A program made the position numbers and the translations under genes. Shown here piece after piece: positions 15,808 to 24,434 of a stretch of 64,000 nucleotides of DNA. The notes beneath the pieces are model-generated. The model saw only the letters and a list, made by a program, of their open reading frames with translations. It ran no database searches and was not told the DNA's origin. Where the stretch lies: contig NZ_FNGW01000012.1 in NCBI RefSeq assembly GCF_900103615.1, positions 28,120-92,119 of the forward strand. The letters run 5' to 3'. The first letter of the stretch is position 1. Each line of letters opens with the position of its first letter. The DNA is from Romboutsia lituseburensis DSM 797 (lineage in GTDB: Bacteria; Bacillota; Clostridia; Peptostreptococcales; Peptostreptococcaceae).

Positions 15808-15851
15808 GAAGTTAAGTTCATATGAAGTTTATTTCACATGAACTTAACTTC
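15808..15851. promoter_or_regulatory. 19-bp-arm operator of the second XRE module
   Basis: GAAGTTAAGTTCATATGAA, spacer GTTTAT, TTCACATGAACTTAACTTC; 18 of 19 positions pair. It is located just upstream of the first gene of the module. The core GAAGTTAAGTTCA differs from GGAAAGTTAACTTTCC of the first module, so the two regulators probably have separate specificities. Confidence 0.65.
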
Positions 15852-16003
15852 ATATTATAAAATTTAACAAGAAAAGTCAATAATTTTTATTATTAAATTG
15901 AGAAAATATATATTTAGGTAAATATTATTTAATAATATAATTAAATGGATAAACTAAAAAACTGATAAATCATTAAAGACTAAAATTATTATATTTATAA
16001 TAA

Positions 16004-16046
16004 AAAACAGCTAGAATTAGTTGTTTACAACACTTCTAGCTATTCC
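16004..16046. terminator. Hairpin, possible terminator
   Basis: ACAGCTAGAA, loop, TTCTAGCTAT. A closely similar AGCTAGAA stem follows the gene at 27429 (28158-28196). It lies downstream of the 48-aa minus-strand ORF. Confidence 0.5.
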
Positions 16047-16083
16047 TAATATTATCTAAATTAAATAATTACTATTCTTTATT

Positions 16084-16230
16084 CTAATTAAAATATTGTA
16101 CAGCCTCTTTAGGGAGCATCAATAGAGATTCTATTAAAAACTTCATTCCACTTCTCACATCTTTTTGAAAAGCAACCCTACGATCATATCCTTTAACTAA
16201 AATATTTCCTATCTTTGAGCCTAAATTCAT
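16084..16230 (-). CDS. Small soluble protein, 48 aa
   Basis: ATG at 16230 after TATGGGGGTTAGT; ends TAG at 16084. It starts MNLGSKIGNILVKGYDRRVA and contains a predicted amphipathic helix SGMKFLIESLLMLPKEAV. Family not recognised. The ribosome site and clean reading frame support expression. It lies downstream of the frameshifted lipoprotein and could have been its partner. Confidence 0.45.
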   Translation of the reverse strand: MNLGSKIGNILVKGYDRRVAFQKDVRSGMKFLIESLLMLPKEAVQYFN

Positions 16231-16267
16231 ACTAACCCCCATAAATAAGTTCTTTTATTATAAATTA

Positions 16268-16547
16268 TTATTTTACACTACTTATCTTCATGTATATCAT
16301 AATTTCACCTTCAGAATTATGATTAAAAATTTCATCAATATTTGAACTTTCTATTCCTTTAATTTCATCACCTATTATATATCCTAGAATAGGTAATTCT
16401 TTATTTATTTCCACTTAATTTAGGTTCACTTAAGTAATCTCTAGTTATAAGTGTTTCATTAGTTTCTATATTATTTGAACTACATGATACTATAAAAATT
16501 GATGCTATAAGTATACATCCTAACATTAAGAAGTTATGTTTTTTCAT
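16268..16547 (-). pseudogene. Frameshifted lipoprotein gene
   Basis: ATG at 16547 follows GGAGTACAT. The first frame gives a lipoprotein signal, MKKHNFLMLGCILIASIFIV followed by SCSSN (lipobox VSC), then runs to TAA at 16401. Reading continues in another frame as EINKELPILGYIIGDEIKGI and on to IYMKISSVK at 16268. A one-base change within GTGGAAATAAATAAAG joins the frames. The joined product would be about 92 aa. Either a decayed gene, a phase-variable one, or a sequencing error in the A/T-rich run. Confidence 0.55.
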
Positions 16548-16951
16548 ATGTACTCCATCCTTTTCTATGTAAATAAATAGCTTTAATTAATTATAATCTA
16601 TGACATATATAAAGTTATACATTAATACATAATTTCTAAAAAATAAATATAATTATGTCAACCAATATAATTACTATAGCAATATTTATAACTTCTTTTA
16701 TCTATCTCTTCTCCTATTTATTTATCATTTTCATAAAACTTATATATGGTTTTAAAGTATATTAATTAGCTTTCAAATTACTTAAAACGTCTATTTAGTA
16801 AACCGATTTGATAAAAAAATTTAACATAATACTAACGCAACCTTGTATTATCAATATTCTTAGAAAATCATTTATATAAAGTTAAAAAAGTAATCTAGAC
16901 ACATAAATACAGCGAGAGTATAATTGGGAATTATTATTTTGAAAGGAGAAA
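16548..16951. other. Intergenic region upstream of kup
   Basis: AT-rich; I see no ORF with a ribosome site. I looked for the conserved features of a c-di-AMP (ydaO) riboswitch, expected in front of some Kup genes, and did not find them. Confidence 0.4.
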
Positions 16952-18895
16952 ATGCATATGAAAAAGAAAATCAGTATTGCATCATTATTAGTGGCTTTAG
17001 GTATTGTTTATGGCGATATAGGAACATCTCCATTATACGTAGTTAAGTCTCTAATCGGAGTTAATGACGGATTAATAACAAAAGATATAGTTTATGATGG
17101 TATATCACTTGTTTTTTGGACTCTGACATTACAGACAACTATTAAGTATGTAATTCTTACCTTACAAGCAGATAATAAAGGTGAAGGTGGTATATTTTCA
17201 TTATATACTTTGTTAAGGAAAAGAGGAAAATGGTTAATAATACCGGCTGTAATAGGAGGAGCTAGCTTATTAGCAGATGGTATGATAACACCTCCAATCA
17301 CAGTTACCACAGCTATTGAAGGATTGAGTTTAGTAGTAGACCTAAAACAGGCAACTACTGTTTCTATCGTAGTAATAATTTTAACATTTTTATTTTTACT
17401 ACAAAGATTTGGAACTGATTTTATAGGTAAAATATTTGGACCTATGATGTTTATCTGGTTTACAATGTTAGCTATATTAGGAGTTTCGCAAATTGTGCAT
17501 TATAAAGAAATTTTCGCAGCTATAAATCCATACTATGGAATAAAATTATTTTTAAATTCTCCAAAGAGTGTTTATCTCTTAGGTGCAGTATTCCTTTGCA
17601 CAACAGGAGCAGAGGCACTATATTCAGACTTAGGTCATTGTGGAAGAAAAAACATACATTATACATGGATATACGTTAAAACGTGTCTATTATTAAACTA
17701 CTTTGGTCAAGGTGCATACTTAATGACAAGAGAAGGACAAGTTATTAAGGAAAATCCATTTTTCCTGATTATGCCAGATTGGTTTGTTTTACCAGGAATA
17801 ATTATAGCAACCGCAGCCGCTATAATTGCATCACAAGCATTAATATCAGGATCGTTTACATTAGTATCAGAGGCTATAAAATTAAATATTTTCCCAAAAC
17901 TTCAAGTTAGATTTCCAAATGAAGATAAAGGAAAATTATATGTACCATTTATAAATTGGATATTATATATTGGGTGTGTCATACTAGTAGTTAGTTTCAA
18001 AGAGTCTAGCAATATGGAAGCAGCATATGGACTTGCTATAACTATTACAATGTTAATGACCACTATTTTATTATCACAATATATAAAATTCAATAAAAAT
18101 AAACCGATTTTATCTAAAGTCATATTAATTGTATTTGGAACAATAGAAATAAGTTTCCTTTATGCTAACTTATTTAAATTCACACATGGTGGATATATGA
18201 CAATACTAATTTCAAGTATGTTAGTATTTTTAATGTATATATGGATGCAAGGTACTAAAATAAAACAAAGATACACTCAATGGGTTAAACTATCTGACTA
18301 TAAAGAGCAATTAAGATCTTTAAAAGAAGATTCTACAGTACCATTATTCTGTACTAACTTAGTATACTTATCAGATGCAAAAATAGATGGAGATATAGAG
18401 AGTAAGATAATATACTCTATATTTAATAAACAGCCTAAGAAAGCAAAATATTATTGGTTTGTAAATATAAAAGTAACTGATGAACCTTATACAAAAGAGT
18501 ATAGTGTAGAAACAATAGTACCTAATGAAGCATATGTAATTAATTTTAGATTAGGATTTAGGGTAGATCAGAAAATTAATGAATTTTTATCTCAAATAAT
18601 TCAAGACTTAATACAAAATAAAGAAATTGAAATATCTCCTAAAAAGTACTGGATGAACTATGAAAATAGAGTAACAGTAGGTGATTTTAAATTTGTAATG
18701 CTAGAAGAAACTTTACCTAATAATACAAATTTATCTAAGTGGGATAACTTCATAATAAGTGTTAAGTTATTGATAAAGCATTTTACAATTTCGCAAGCTA
18801 AATGGTATGGAATTGATACTAGTGTAATAAGTGTTGAAAAAGTACCAGTTATTATTGGAAGTTATTCAAATGAAAAGTTAAAAAGAATAAGTTAA
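16952..18895 (+). CDS. kup: KUP-family potassium uptake transporter, 647 aa
   Basis: Twelve or so membrane helices. The family signature GIVYGDIGTSPLYVVKS is near residues 17-33, with ADNKGEGGIFSLYTLL and GGASLLADGMITPPITV after it. The hydrophilic C-terminal domain begins about residue 440. Kup proteins are K+/H+ symporters. ATG at 16952 is only 3 bases from GGAG; the in-frame ATG at 16958 has better spacing, so the true protein may be 645 aa. Monocistronic. The stop is followed by a 110-bp repeat and a transposase scar. Confidence 0.95.
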   Translation: MHMKKKISIASLLVALGIVYGDIGTSPLYVVKSLIGVNDGLITKDIVYDGISLVFWTLTLQTTIKYVILTLQADNKGEGGIFSLYTLLRKRGKWLIIPAVIGGASLLADGMITPPITVTTAIEGLSLVVDLKQATTVSIVVIILTFLFLLQRFGTDFIGKIFGPMMFIWFTMLAILGVSQIVHYKEIFAAINPYYGIKLFLNSPKSVYLLGAVFLCTTGAEALYSDLGHCGRKNIHYTWIYVKTCLLLNYFGQGAYLMTREGQVIKENPFFLIMPDWFVLPGIIIATAAAIIASQALISGSFTLVSEAIKLNIFPKLQVRFPNEDKGKLYVPFINWILYIGCVILVVSFKESSNMEAAYGLAITITMLMTTILLSQYIKFNKNKPILSKVILIVFGTIEISFLYANLFKFTHGGYMTILISSMLVFLMYIWMQGTKIKQRYTQWVKLSDYKEQLRSLKEDSTVPLFCTNLVYLSDAKIDGDIESKIIYSIFNKQPKKAKYYWFVNIKVTDEPYTKEYSVETIVPNEAYVINFRLGFRVDQKINEFLSQIIQDLIQNKEIEISPKKYWMNYENRVTVGDFKFVMLEETLPNNTNLSKWDNFIISVKLLIKHFTISQAKWYGIDTSVISVEKVPVIIGSYSNEKLKRIS

Positions 18896-19002
18896 AGTAT
18901 CTTTTGATACGTATCGAAGAGAAACTAGAAAATTTAAGTATAAATTCTTTAAGTTCAAATATTAATAAATTGAATAGTAAAATATAAAAAAGCTACATAT
19001 CT
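18896..19002 (+). repeat. Dispersed 110-bp intergenic repeat, copy 1
   Basis: It starts GTATCTTTTGATACGTATCG, with a GTATC/GATAC hairpin and the palindrome GATACGTATC, and ends TATAAAAAAGCTACATAT. The same block follows the HD-domain gene at 27071-27180. The two agree at the start and end and are loosely similar in the middle. In this copy the terminal hairpin is broken. Each copy begins at the end of a gene. Confidence 0.65.
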
Positions 19003-19072
19003 AAAATGTGATATGCTCCCTTTATAGTATACAGTTAAAATAATAAAACTGTTTCTATTGAGGGAGTATTTT

Positions 19073-19203
19073 ATTGAAACCAAGGATTCAGAGTTGACTA
19101 TTACCATTCTGGCAAAGAATTATTATTAGAAACATGCAGAAAATACAGTATTTCTTTAAATTCAGTACTTTGTAGGTGAATTAAAGTTATTAAAGTTGTA
19201 TAA
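19073..19203 (+). pseudogene. IS3-type transposase OrfA remnant
   Basis: In one frame the conceptual peptide is GFRVDYYHSGKELLLETC, then RKYSISLNSVLCR, a stop, and IKVIKVV. YYxSGKxLxExCxKYxISxSxLxxWIK is the N-terminal HTH pattern of IS3/IS150 OrfA, with the expected Trp codon changed to TGA. No further IS sequence or clear terminal repeats are visible. Confidence 0.45.
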
Positions 19204-19299
19204 TTAGGATAAAAAATGAGTTATCAAAGTGAATGATAACTTGAATAAAAAAGGACATAATAAGTTAGATTCTTTAAATAATATAAAAGGGGGATTAAC

Positions 19300-19866
19300 A
19301 TGAAAATTTCGAAAAAAATACTGAGTTTAGTAATTATAAGTTTAATATCTGTCTCAATCTTTGGTTGTAGCAAGACTAAAGAGGATAAAATTAAAAGCAA
19401 CTCCGAAAAATATAATATTTATGAAATCAAAGATGTAAAAAGTTCTGATCAAGGGATAACTCAAACTATAGAAGAGGTCGGTGTATTTAATAATATGACT
19501 GATGCATCTAAGAAATATACAATTTGTAAAGATGTTTTAAATAATGAAAACAAAGGTAAAGTAACTGTAGTTGTTAAATTTAAAGTAGAAAATAATAACG
19601 ATTTTGCAATTACTAATTATACATCAGTAAGACCTTTTGTTACAAATACTGGAGAAGTTGGCGATTTGATAGAAGATGGTACATATGACGTGGACATAGA
19701 TGCAAAACAAAGTAGTGAAGGATATGCAGTGTTTAATTTAGTTAAAACAAAGGTAGATGAATTAAATAATTTAAAAATGTGGTGGATTGTAAGTCATAAC
19801 AATGGAACTGAGAGTTATGATGATGACTATTGTAATGACAATAAGTTTAATATAGAGTTAAAATAA
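19300..19866 (+). CDS. Lipoprotein, DUF5067-like, 188 aa
   Basis: Signal peptide KKILSLVIISLISVSIFGCS with lipobox IFGC (lipid-attached Cys23), then a charged linker and a beta-rich domain of about 150 residues. VVVKFKVENNNDFAITNYTS (about 87-106) is the ligand-like DUF5067/DUF4352 pattern of immunoglobulin-like extracytoplasmic domains. Ribosome site AAAAGGGGGATTAAC. Monocistronic, ended by the terminator at 19924-19963. Function unknown. Confidence 0.8.
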   Translation: MKISKKILSLVIISLISVSIFGCSKTKEDKIKSNSEKYNIYEIKDVKSSDQGITQTIEEVGVFNNMTDASKKYTICKDVLNNENKGKVTVVVKFKVENNNDFAITNYTSVRPFVTNTGEVGDLIEDGTYDVDIDAKQSSEGYAVFNLVKTKVDELNNLKMWWIVSHNNGTESYDDDYCNDNKFNIELK

Positions 19867-19923
19867 ATGCATTTAATTATAAAGAAATACTATGTAGTTA
19901 GCAATATAATTTGATATTAATTG

Positions 19924-19963
19924 AAATAAAATGAGGAGCATGAGTTCTTCATTTTATTTTTTA
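19924..19963. terminator. Terminator
   Basis: AAATAAAATGAGGA, loop, TCTTCATTTTATTTTTTATTT. Confidence 0.75.
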
Positions 19964-19980
19964 TTTGTAAAAAATTAATA

Positions 19981-20013
19981 TATCTGATATATAATAACTT
20001 TATATATCAGATA
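19981..20013. promoter_or_regulatory. Operator of the WYL regulator
   Basis: TATCTGATATATAA, spacer TAACT, then the exact reverse complement TTATATATCAGATA. It ends 18 bases before the start codon of the regulator, so bound protein would block transcription. Confidence 0.6.
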
Positions 20014-20030
20014 TAAAGAGGTGAGGCTAC

Positions 20031-20993
20031 ATGGCTAAAATTGATAATATGATGTCTATACTATGGATGTTAAACTCAGATAAAAAAGTTACAGCAAAGC
20101 AAATATCTGAAAAACTAGAAATAAATATAAGAACTGTTTATAGGTATATTGATTCACTTTCTGCCAGTGGAGTACCTATAATCTCAGACACAGGTCATAA
20201 TGGTGGGTATACACTTTTGAATAATTTTATTAAAGCACCTCTTTTTTTCGATATAGAAGAGCAAACTGCTTTACTTCATGCAGCTATATTTGCTAAAGAA
20301 AAGGGCTATTTCTTAGATGAAGCATTAGATAAAGCAACATCAAAGTTAAAAATGCATTCAAATCAAAAACAAGAAGAAGTTTTAACAAGGCATTTAATAG
20401 GCTTTGAAGTAATAAAACCTATTGGAAAAATATCCATAGAATCTGTACTTAAAAAGTTGGAAAATAGTATAGCAAATGAGTTATCTATAGAAATCAATTA
20501 TCGTACAGGTCGCGAAGAAAAATCAAAATCTAGGATTATAAATCCATATGGAATTGTTCATTGGAATAATAATTGGTACATAGTAGCATTTTGTCAAATG
20601 AGAAATGAGATTCGTAGCTTTAGAGTAGATAGAATTAGTAGTGTCATAGAAACAGTAAACGCATTTAATAGACCAAAGGAATTTTCAGCAAGTGAATTTT
20701 TCATAAGAGGAATCATGACTGAAATAAGAGATGAGGATAATCTTATACCATTAGTTATAGAAGGAAGTATAAATGCATTAGATAACTTATGTCAGCATTG
20801 GTTTTTAGGATATTACTTGAAAGAAAGAACTCCAAATAAAGTAATATTTAAACTTCAAGAAGAAGTGATATGTACATATATACCAAATATACTTTTACCT
20901 TATAGAAAATCGATACAAATAATTGAACCATTAAGTCTTAGAAAGAAAATAGTTGAAAATTTAGTTGAATTAATTAATCATTATCAAATTTAA
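20031..20993 (+). CDS. WYL-domain DeoR/YafY-type regulator, 320 aa
   Basis: N-terminal HTH_11 (residues 5-60: MMSILWMLNSDKKVTAKQIS, NIRTVYRYIDSLSASGVPI), then a WYL domain (about 135-220: EINYRTGREEKSKSRIINPYG, NNWYIVAFCQMRNEIRSFRVDRI) and a WCX-type C-terminus. WYL domains sense ligands or nucleic acids. Perfect inverted repeat just upstream. It probably controls itself and the DJ-1/PfpI gene that follows after a terminator. Confidence 0.9.
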   Translation: MAKIDNMMSILWMLNSDKKVTAKQISEKLEINIRTVYRYIDSLSASGVPIISDTGHNGGYTLLNNFIKAPLFFDIEEQTALLHAAIFAKEKGYFLDEALDKATSKLKMHSNQKQEEVLTRHLIGFEVIKPIGKISIESVLKKLENSIANELSIEINYRTGREEKSKSRIINPYGIVHWNNNWYIVAFCQMRNEIRSFRVDRISSVIETVNAFNRPKEFSASEFFIRGIMTEIRDEDNLIPLVIEGSINALDNLCQHWFLGYYLKERTPNKVIFKLQEEVICTYIPNILLPYRKSIQIIEPLSLRKKIVENLVELINHYQI

Positions 20994-21032
20994 TAACTTA
21001 ACTGACTGAATATGTCAGTTAAGTTATTTTAC
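20990..21032. terminator. Terminator
   Basis: AATAACTTAACTGAC, loop, GTCAGTTAAGTTATTTTAC. Confidence 0.85.
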
Positions 21033-21070
21033 AATTAGGTATATTAATTAACCATATAAGGAGTAAAAAG

Positions 21071-21700
21071 ATGAAAAATAGAAAAGTGTATATGTATGTA
21101 TTTGATACTATGTCAGATTGGGAAGTAGGATATTTAACTGCTGAATTAAATACAGGAAGATATTTCAAAAAAGGATTAAAACCACTAAAAGTAACTACAG
21201 TAGGAATTGATAAAAATCCTATTATAACAATGGGGGGATTGAAAGTTTTACCTGAGATTACAATAGATGAGTTTAATATGGAAAGTAATGATGTATTAAT
21301 TTTACCAGGAGGGGATACTTGGACATCGATAGATCATGAGATAATATTAGAAAAAACTAAAGAGGCTTTGGTACAAGGGTCTGTAGTTGCAGCTATTTGT
21401 GGTGCTACTTTAGGGCTAGCTAAAAAAGGGTTACTAGATTTTAGAAATCATACTAGTAATGATTTAGAATTTCTTAAAATGGTAATACCAAGTTATAATG
21501 GAGAAAAATATTATAAAATAGAATCTGTAGTTAGTGATGAAAATTTAATTACTGCTTCAGGAATTGCACCATTAGAATTTACGATACACGTCTTAAAAGT
21601 TTTAGATGTCTTTAAAGAAGAAGCATTAAGTTCTTGGATAAATCTTTATAAAACTAATGATTCAAAATATTTTTTTGAATTAATGAATTGCAACAAATAA
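21071..21700 (+). CDS. DJ-1/PfpI family protein (glutamine amidotransferase-like), 209 aa
   Basis: Flavodoxin-like fold with VYMYVFDTMSDWEVGYL at the start. The nucleophile elbow is VVAAICGATLGLAKKGLLD, where Cys117 follows AI as in DJ-1/PfpI proteins. Family members act as glyoxalases, deglycases or chaperones. Ribosome site AAGGAG. It sits right behind the WYL regulator on the same strand, an arrangement seen in other Firmicutes. Substrate not predictable. Confidence 0.85.
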   Translation: MKNRKVYMYVFDTMSDWEVGYLTAELNTGRYFKKGLKPLKVTTVGIDKNPIITMGGLKVLPEITIDEFNMESNDVLILPGGDTWTSIDHEIILEKTKEALVQGSVVAAICGATLGLAKKGLLDFRNHTSNDLEFLKMVIPSYNGEKYYKIESVVSDENLITASGIAPLEFTIHVLKVLDVFKEEALSSWINLYKTNDSKYFFELMNCNK

Positions 21701-21793
21701 TACTACTTATGAGTAAAACATTGAAAATACTTATTTTAATATTAAACTTATAACAATGATATAATAAGAAAAAATGAATTAGGAGGAATAAAA

Positions 21794-22189
21794 ATGGATA
21801 TAAGACACGAATCACCTTCAGCTAAGCAATATATCGATTTAAGAATAAAAGCTAATATGGGCGCAAAAAAATTATCAAACGTTGAATGTGCTCTAGAAAA
21901 TTCCATTTTTGTAGTTTCGGTGTGGGAAGGCAGCCAATTAATTGGGTTTGGAAGAATCGTAGGAGATAGAGGAATAAGCTATGTTGTTTCTGACATAATG
22001 GTAGACTCAGAGTATCAAGGAAAAGGCATAGGAAAAGCTATTATGAAAGAAATTGATGATTATTTAGAATTAAATACAGATGAAGATGCGTATACTATTT
22101 TACTTGCTAAAAAGCCTGCGGATAAATTATATACTAAATTTAATTTTAAATATGCAGAACCAAAATCTTGTGGTATGAAAAGAAAATAA
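21794..22189 (+). CDS. GNAT family N-acetyltransferase, 131 aa
   Basis: Short GNAT with motif A VVSDIMVDSEYQGKGIGKAIMKE (Q-x-x-G-x-G acetyl-CoA loop) and a C-terminal F-x-Y-A-E-P-K-S-x-G-M. Ribosome site AGGAGGAATAAAA. Monocistronic. The reading frame continues past the stop into a serine-recombinase fragment, so readthrough would give a fusion; this looks like chance from a deletion or insertion event. Confidence 0.88.
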   Translation: MDIRHESPSAKQYIDLRIKANMGAKKLSNVECALENSIFVVSVWEGSQLIGFGRIVGDRGISYVVSDIMVDSEYQGKGIGKAIMKEIDDYLELNTDEDAYTILLAKKPADKLYTKFNFKYAEPKSCGMKRK

Positions 22190-22348
22190 GTAGTAAGAAT
22201 TACAGCACATTTTGATACATCAACACCACAAGCGATGCTATTTTTACAGATGCTAGGTAGCTTTGCAGAGTTTGAGCATGCTGTTATTAATGAAAGAACT
22301 AGAAATGGAAGAGCTGCAATATTCTATCCTAAAACAATGCCTAGGTAA
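22190..22348 (+). pseudogene. Serine recombinase (resolvase) fragment
   Basis: The translation includes ITAHFDTSTPQAMLFLQMLG, then SFAEFEHAVINERTRNGRAA. This aligns with ITEQFDTSTAQGLLFLQMLG and SFSEFERKLINERTHAGRKA of the intact recombinase at 42494. Only about 50 residues of the catalytic-domain end and E-helix remain, with no start codon. It ends in unrelated sequence at a hairpin. A scar of a former mobile element or resolvase. Confidence 0.85.
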
Positions 22349-22368
22349 AACCTAGGCATTATTTTATT
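22335..22368. terminator. Terminator hairpin
   Basis: AATGCCTAGG, TAAAA loop, CCTAGGCATT, then ATTTTATTTATT. Confidence 0.8.
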
Positions 22369-22421
22369 TATTAATATATGTTTAATACATTTAAATAAGA
22401 TTCTTAAAACAAAGGCTTTAC

Positions 22422-23111
22422 TTAGAATTTACTTACAAATTTAGACTTTAATAACAGTATTATATATGTTATTAAAGATATCCATCCAATTAAAGCACTA
22501 TACTTTAAAATAGCATTTCCCATAATTACAGGTTTATAATCTATACCTACATAAAAAGTAGCAATATTTTTTTTCTTTTTATTAAAAACATCTCCCGTTA
22601 TATGTGTTGAGATTATATCTGTGTCTGCATTTGATTTATTTTTATATGTATATAGAGTATTTTTATAATCAGTTGTATATATCTCTAAAGAAAGAACATT
22701 TTTATAATTTTGGTTTAACAATTTTTGCAATTCAGTTGAGTATGAATTTGAATTTTTTATATCATGATTTTCAGATATTGTCTGTAAATCTATTGCTAAT
22801 CTAGCTCTAGTATCATACACGTCATTAAAAGAGTATTGTGTATAATAAAGTGCTATTAAATAGATGATTAAAGAGCATATAGAGATATTTCTAAATACAT
22901 TTCTATATTTTTTATCAAATTTTTTTAATGGCTTAATATCTTTTTTATTAATTTCTAATGTTTCTATATTTATATCCTGATTCATATTGTCTAATTCTGA
23001 TTTACATTTACTACAAGTTATTATATGATTTTCAATTTCTTTATTACTTTCATCACTTGTAAGATTATCTATATAGCTTGGTAAAAGATCTTTTATTATT
23101 TCACATTTCAT
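22422..23111 (-). CDS. Anti-sigma factor with zinc finger, 229 aa
   Basis: N-terminal zf-HC2 domain: MKCEIIKDLLPSYIDNLTSD, then ENHIITCSKCKSEL (H-x3-C-x2-C). A single N-proximal membrane helix (about 75-92, ISICSLIIYLIALYY), an external domain, and a second C-terminal helix (GWISLITYIILLL). It holds its cognate ECF sigma factor at the membrane until a signal arrives. The gene starts 2 bases after the sigma factor's stop. Confidence 0.85.
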   Translation of the reverse strand: MKCEIIKDLLPSYIDNLTSDESNKEIENHIITCSKCKSELDNMNQDINIETLEINKKDIKPLKKFDKKYRNVFRNISICSLIIYLIALYYTQYSFNDVYDTRARLAIDLQTISENHDIKNSNSYSTELQKLLNQNYKNVLSLEIYTTDYKNTLYTYKNKSNADTDIISTHITGDVFNKKKKNIATFYVGIDYKPVIMGNAILKYSALIGWISLITYIILLLKSKFVSKF

Positions 23112-23113
23112 TT

Positions 23114-23590
23114 TTACACGCCCTTTCCTATTTTTTGTTTGGCTCTATAAAAAGTAACTCTAGCCCAGTTTTCATTTTTATTAAATAGTTCTCCAATTTC
23201 TCTAAATGAGAACGCTCCTGTAATCCGAAGTAAAACTACTTCTTTTGAGATTTGATCTAATTTATAGACTTTTTTTATAAGTTCCATTTTTCGTTCTTTT
23301 AAACAGATTTTTTCTTCTATACAAATATTATTAGATACAATCTCTTCACTTAATTCAGATGTTTCTTTTCTCTTTTTTCTATCGATTTCTTGATACCAAA
23401 TATGCTTTGCAATTTGACACAACCAGGTTGATACTTTGCAAGTACCGTCGTATCTATTAGAGGATTTTATTGCACGATAAAATGTCTCTTGTGTAAGCTC
23501 TTCTGCCAGATTTTCTTCTTTACAAAGAACCATTAAGTATTTAAAAACCATTTGTGCATGTTCTTCATATATGCAGTCCATTTCATGCAC
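23114..23590 (-). CDS. ECF-type RNA polymerase sigma factor, 158 aa
   Basis: Region 2 (MDCIYEEHAQMVFKYLMVLC, then ELTQETFYRAIKS, STWLCQIAKHIWYQ) and region 4 (LDQISKEVVLLRITGAFSFR, EIGELFNKNENWARVTFYRA). Start taken at GTG 23590, seven bases after GGAGG; the open frame upstream to 23611 contains the ribosome site itself. Paired with the zf-HC2 anti-sigma factor. It probably directs its own promoter and an envelope regulon that is not evident here. Confidence 0.9.
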   Translation of the reverse strand: MHEMDCIYEEHAQMVFKYLMVLCKEENLAEELTQETFYRAIKSSNRYDGTCKVSTWLCQIAKHIWYQEIDRKKRKETSELSEEIVSNNICIEEKICLKERKMELIKKVYKLDQISKEVVLLRITGAFSFREIGELFNKNENWARVTFYRAKQKIGKGV

Positions 23591-23911
23591 AGCATCACCT
23601 CCTTCAAACATATATCCGAAAAAAACTTATTTCGTTACAGAAAATTTATATTTTGTTAAAAATTTATATCTTAATGGTTATATTACTTATTTTTTAAAAT
23701 TATCATTGTAGTAAAATTTAATCAATACATATTGTCTTAGTGGGTATATTTTAGATATGAATAGTTATTTCATAATAATTGATTGGTTTTCTTTTTTATC
23801 TATATAATGTAGACATAGAATTTTTTATATCGTCTATGCGTTGACATAAATTTATATAATGGGATATTATAGTTTAGTACAAAACATTTTATTATAAAAA
23901 GGAGTGTATTT
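23591..23911. other. Divergent intergenic region
   Basis: It separates the ECF sigma gene (minus) from the MarR gene (plus). TTGACA at 23840 with TATTAT 18 bases downstream is a plausible promoter for marR. No small ORF with a ribosome site seen. Confidence 0.4.
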
Positions 23912-24355
23912 ATGCCAACCAAAAATAAACTTAAACTTGGTCTTGATATTGGTAAAATCAATCATATAATATCAAGAAAGGTAGATGCAGCTGTTATAAA
24001 AGCCATAGATGATAACTTAACTGTTGCCCAAGCTTATACTATAGATTTTATTATCTTAGAAGGTGAAGACAAGGATATTTTTCAAAAAGATTTAGAAAAA
24101 GGACTTGATCTTAAACGTTGTTCTATAAGCCTTATGCTAAATAACATGGAGAAAAATGGTTTAATCCAAAGAGTTCCTGTTGCAGAGGATGCTCGTTTGA
24201 AGAAAATAGTATTAACAGATAAATCACATAAGCTTTACGAAAAAATTTCTACAGCAATTAACTCAGTTGAAGATAGATTAATCAAAGAAATAACTGAAGA
24301 TGAATTAAAAGTATTTTATAAAGTACTTGATAAAATAAGAAATAACTTAGATTAA
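23912..24355 (+). CDS. MarR-family transcriptional regulator, 147 aa
   Basis: Winged-helix MarR fold. Recognition part: EKGLDLKRCSISLMLNNMEK, then NGLIQRVPVAEDARLKKIVLT, where the D-x-R wing (DARLKK) is typical. N-terminal and C-terminal helices form the dimer. Directly followed by a MATE exporter gene, so it is probably the local repressor of drug efflux. Confidence 0.88.
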   Translation: MPTKNKLKLGLDIGKINHIISRKVDAAVIKAIDDNLTVAQAYTIDFIILEGEDKDIFQKDLEKGLDLKRCSISLMLNNMEKNGLIQRVPVAEDARLKKIVLTDKSHKLYEKISTAINSVEDRLIKEITEDELKVFYKVLDKIRNNLD

Positions 24356-24434
24356 CCGTTAATAATTTAGAGCGGTTTTATCTTTATATATGTTGTTTTG
24401 TGCAAAACTTAAATTTCAAAAAGGAGATTGATAT

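Noticed and set aside
16548..16951. Possible c-di-AMP (ydaO) riboswitch in front of kup
   Set aside because: None of the conserved G-rich segments of that class could be found in the leader.
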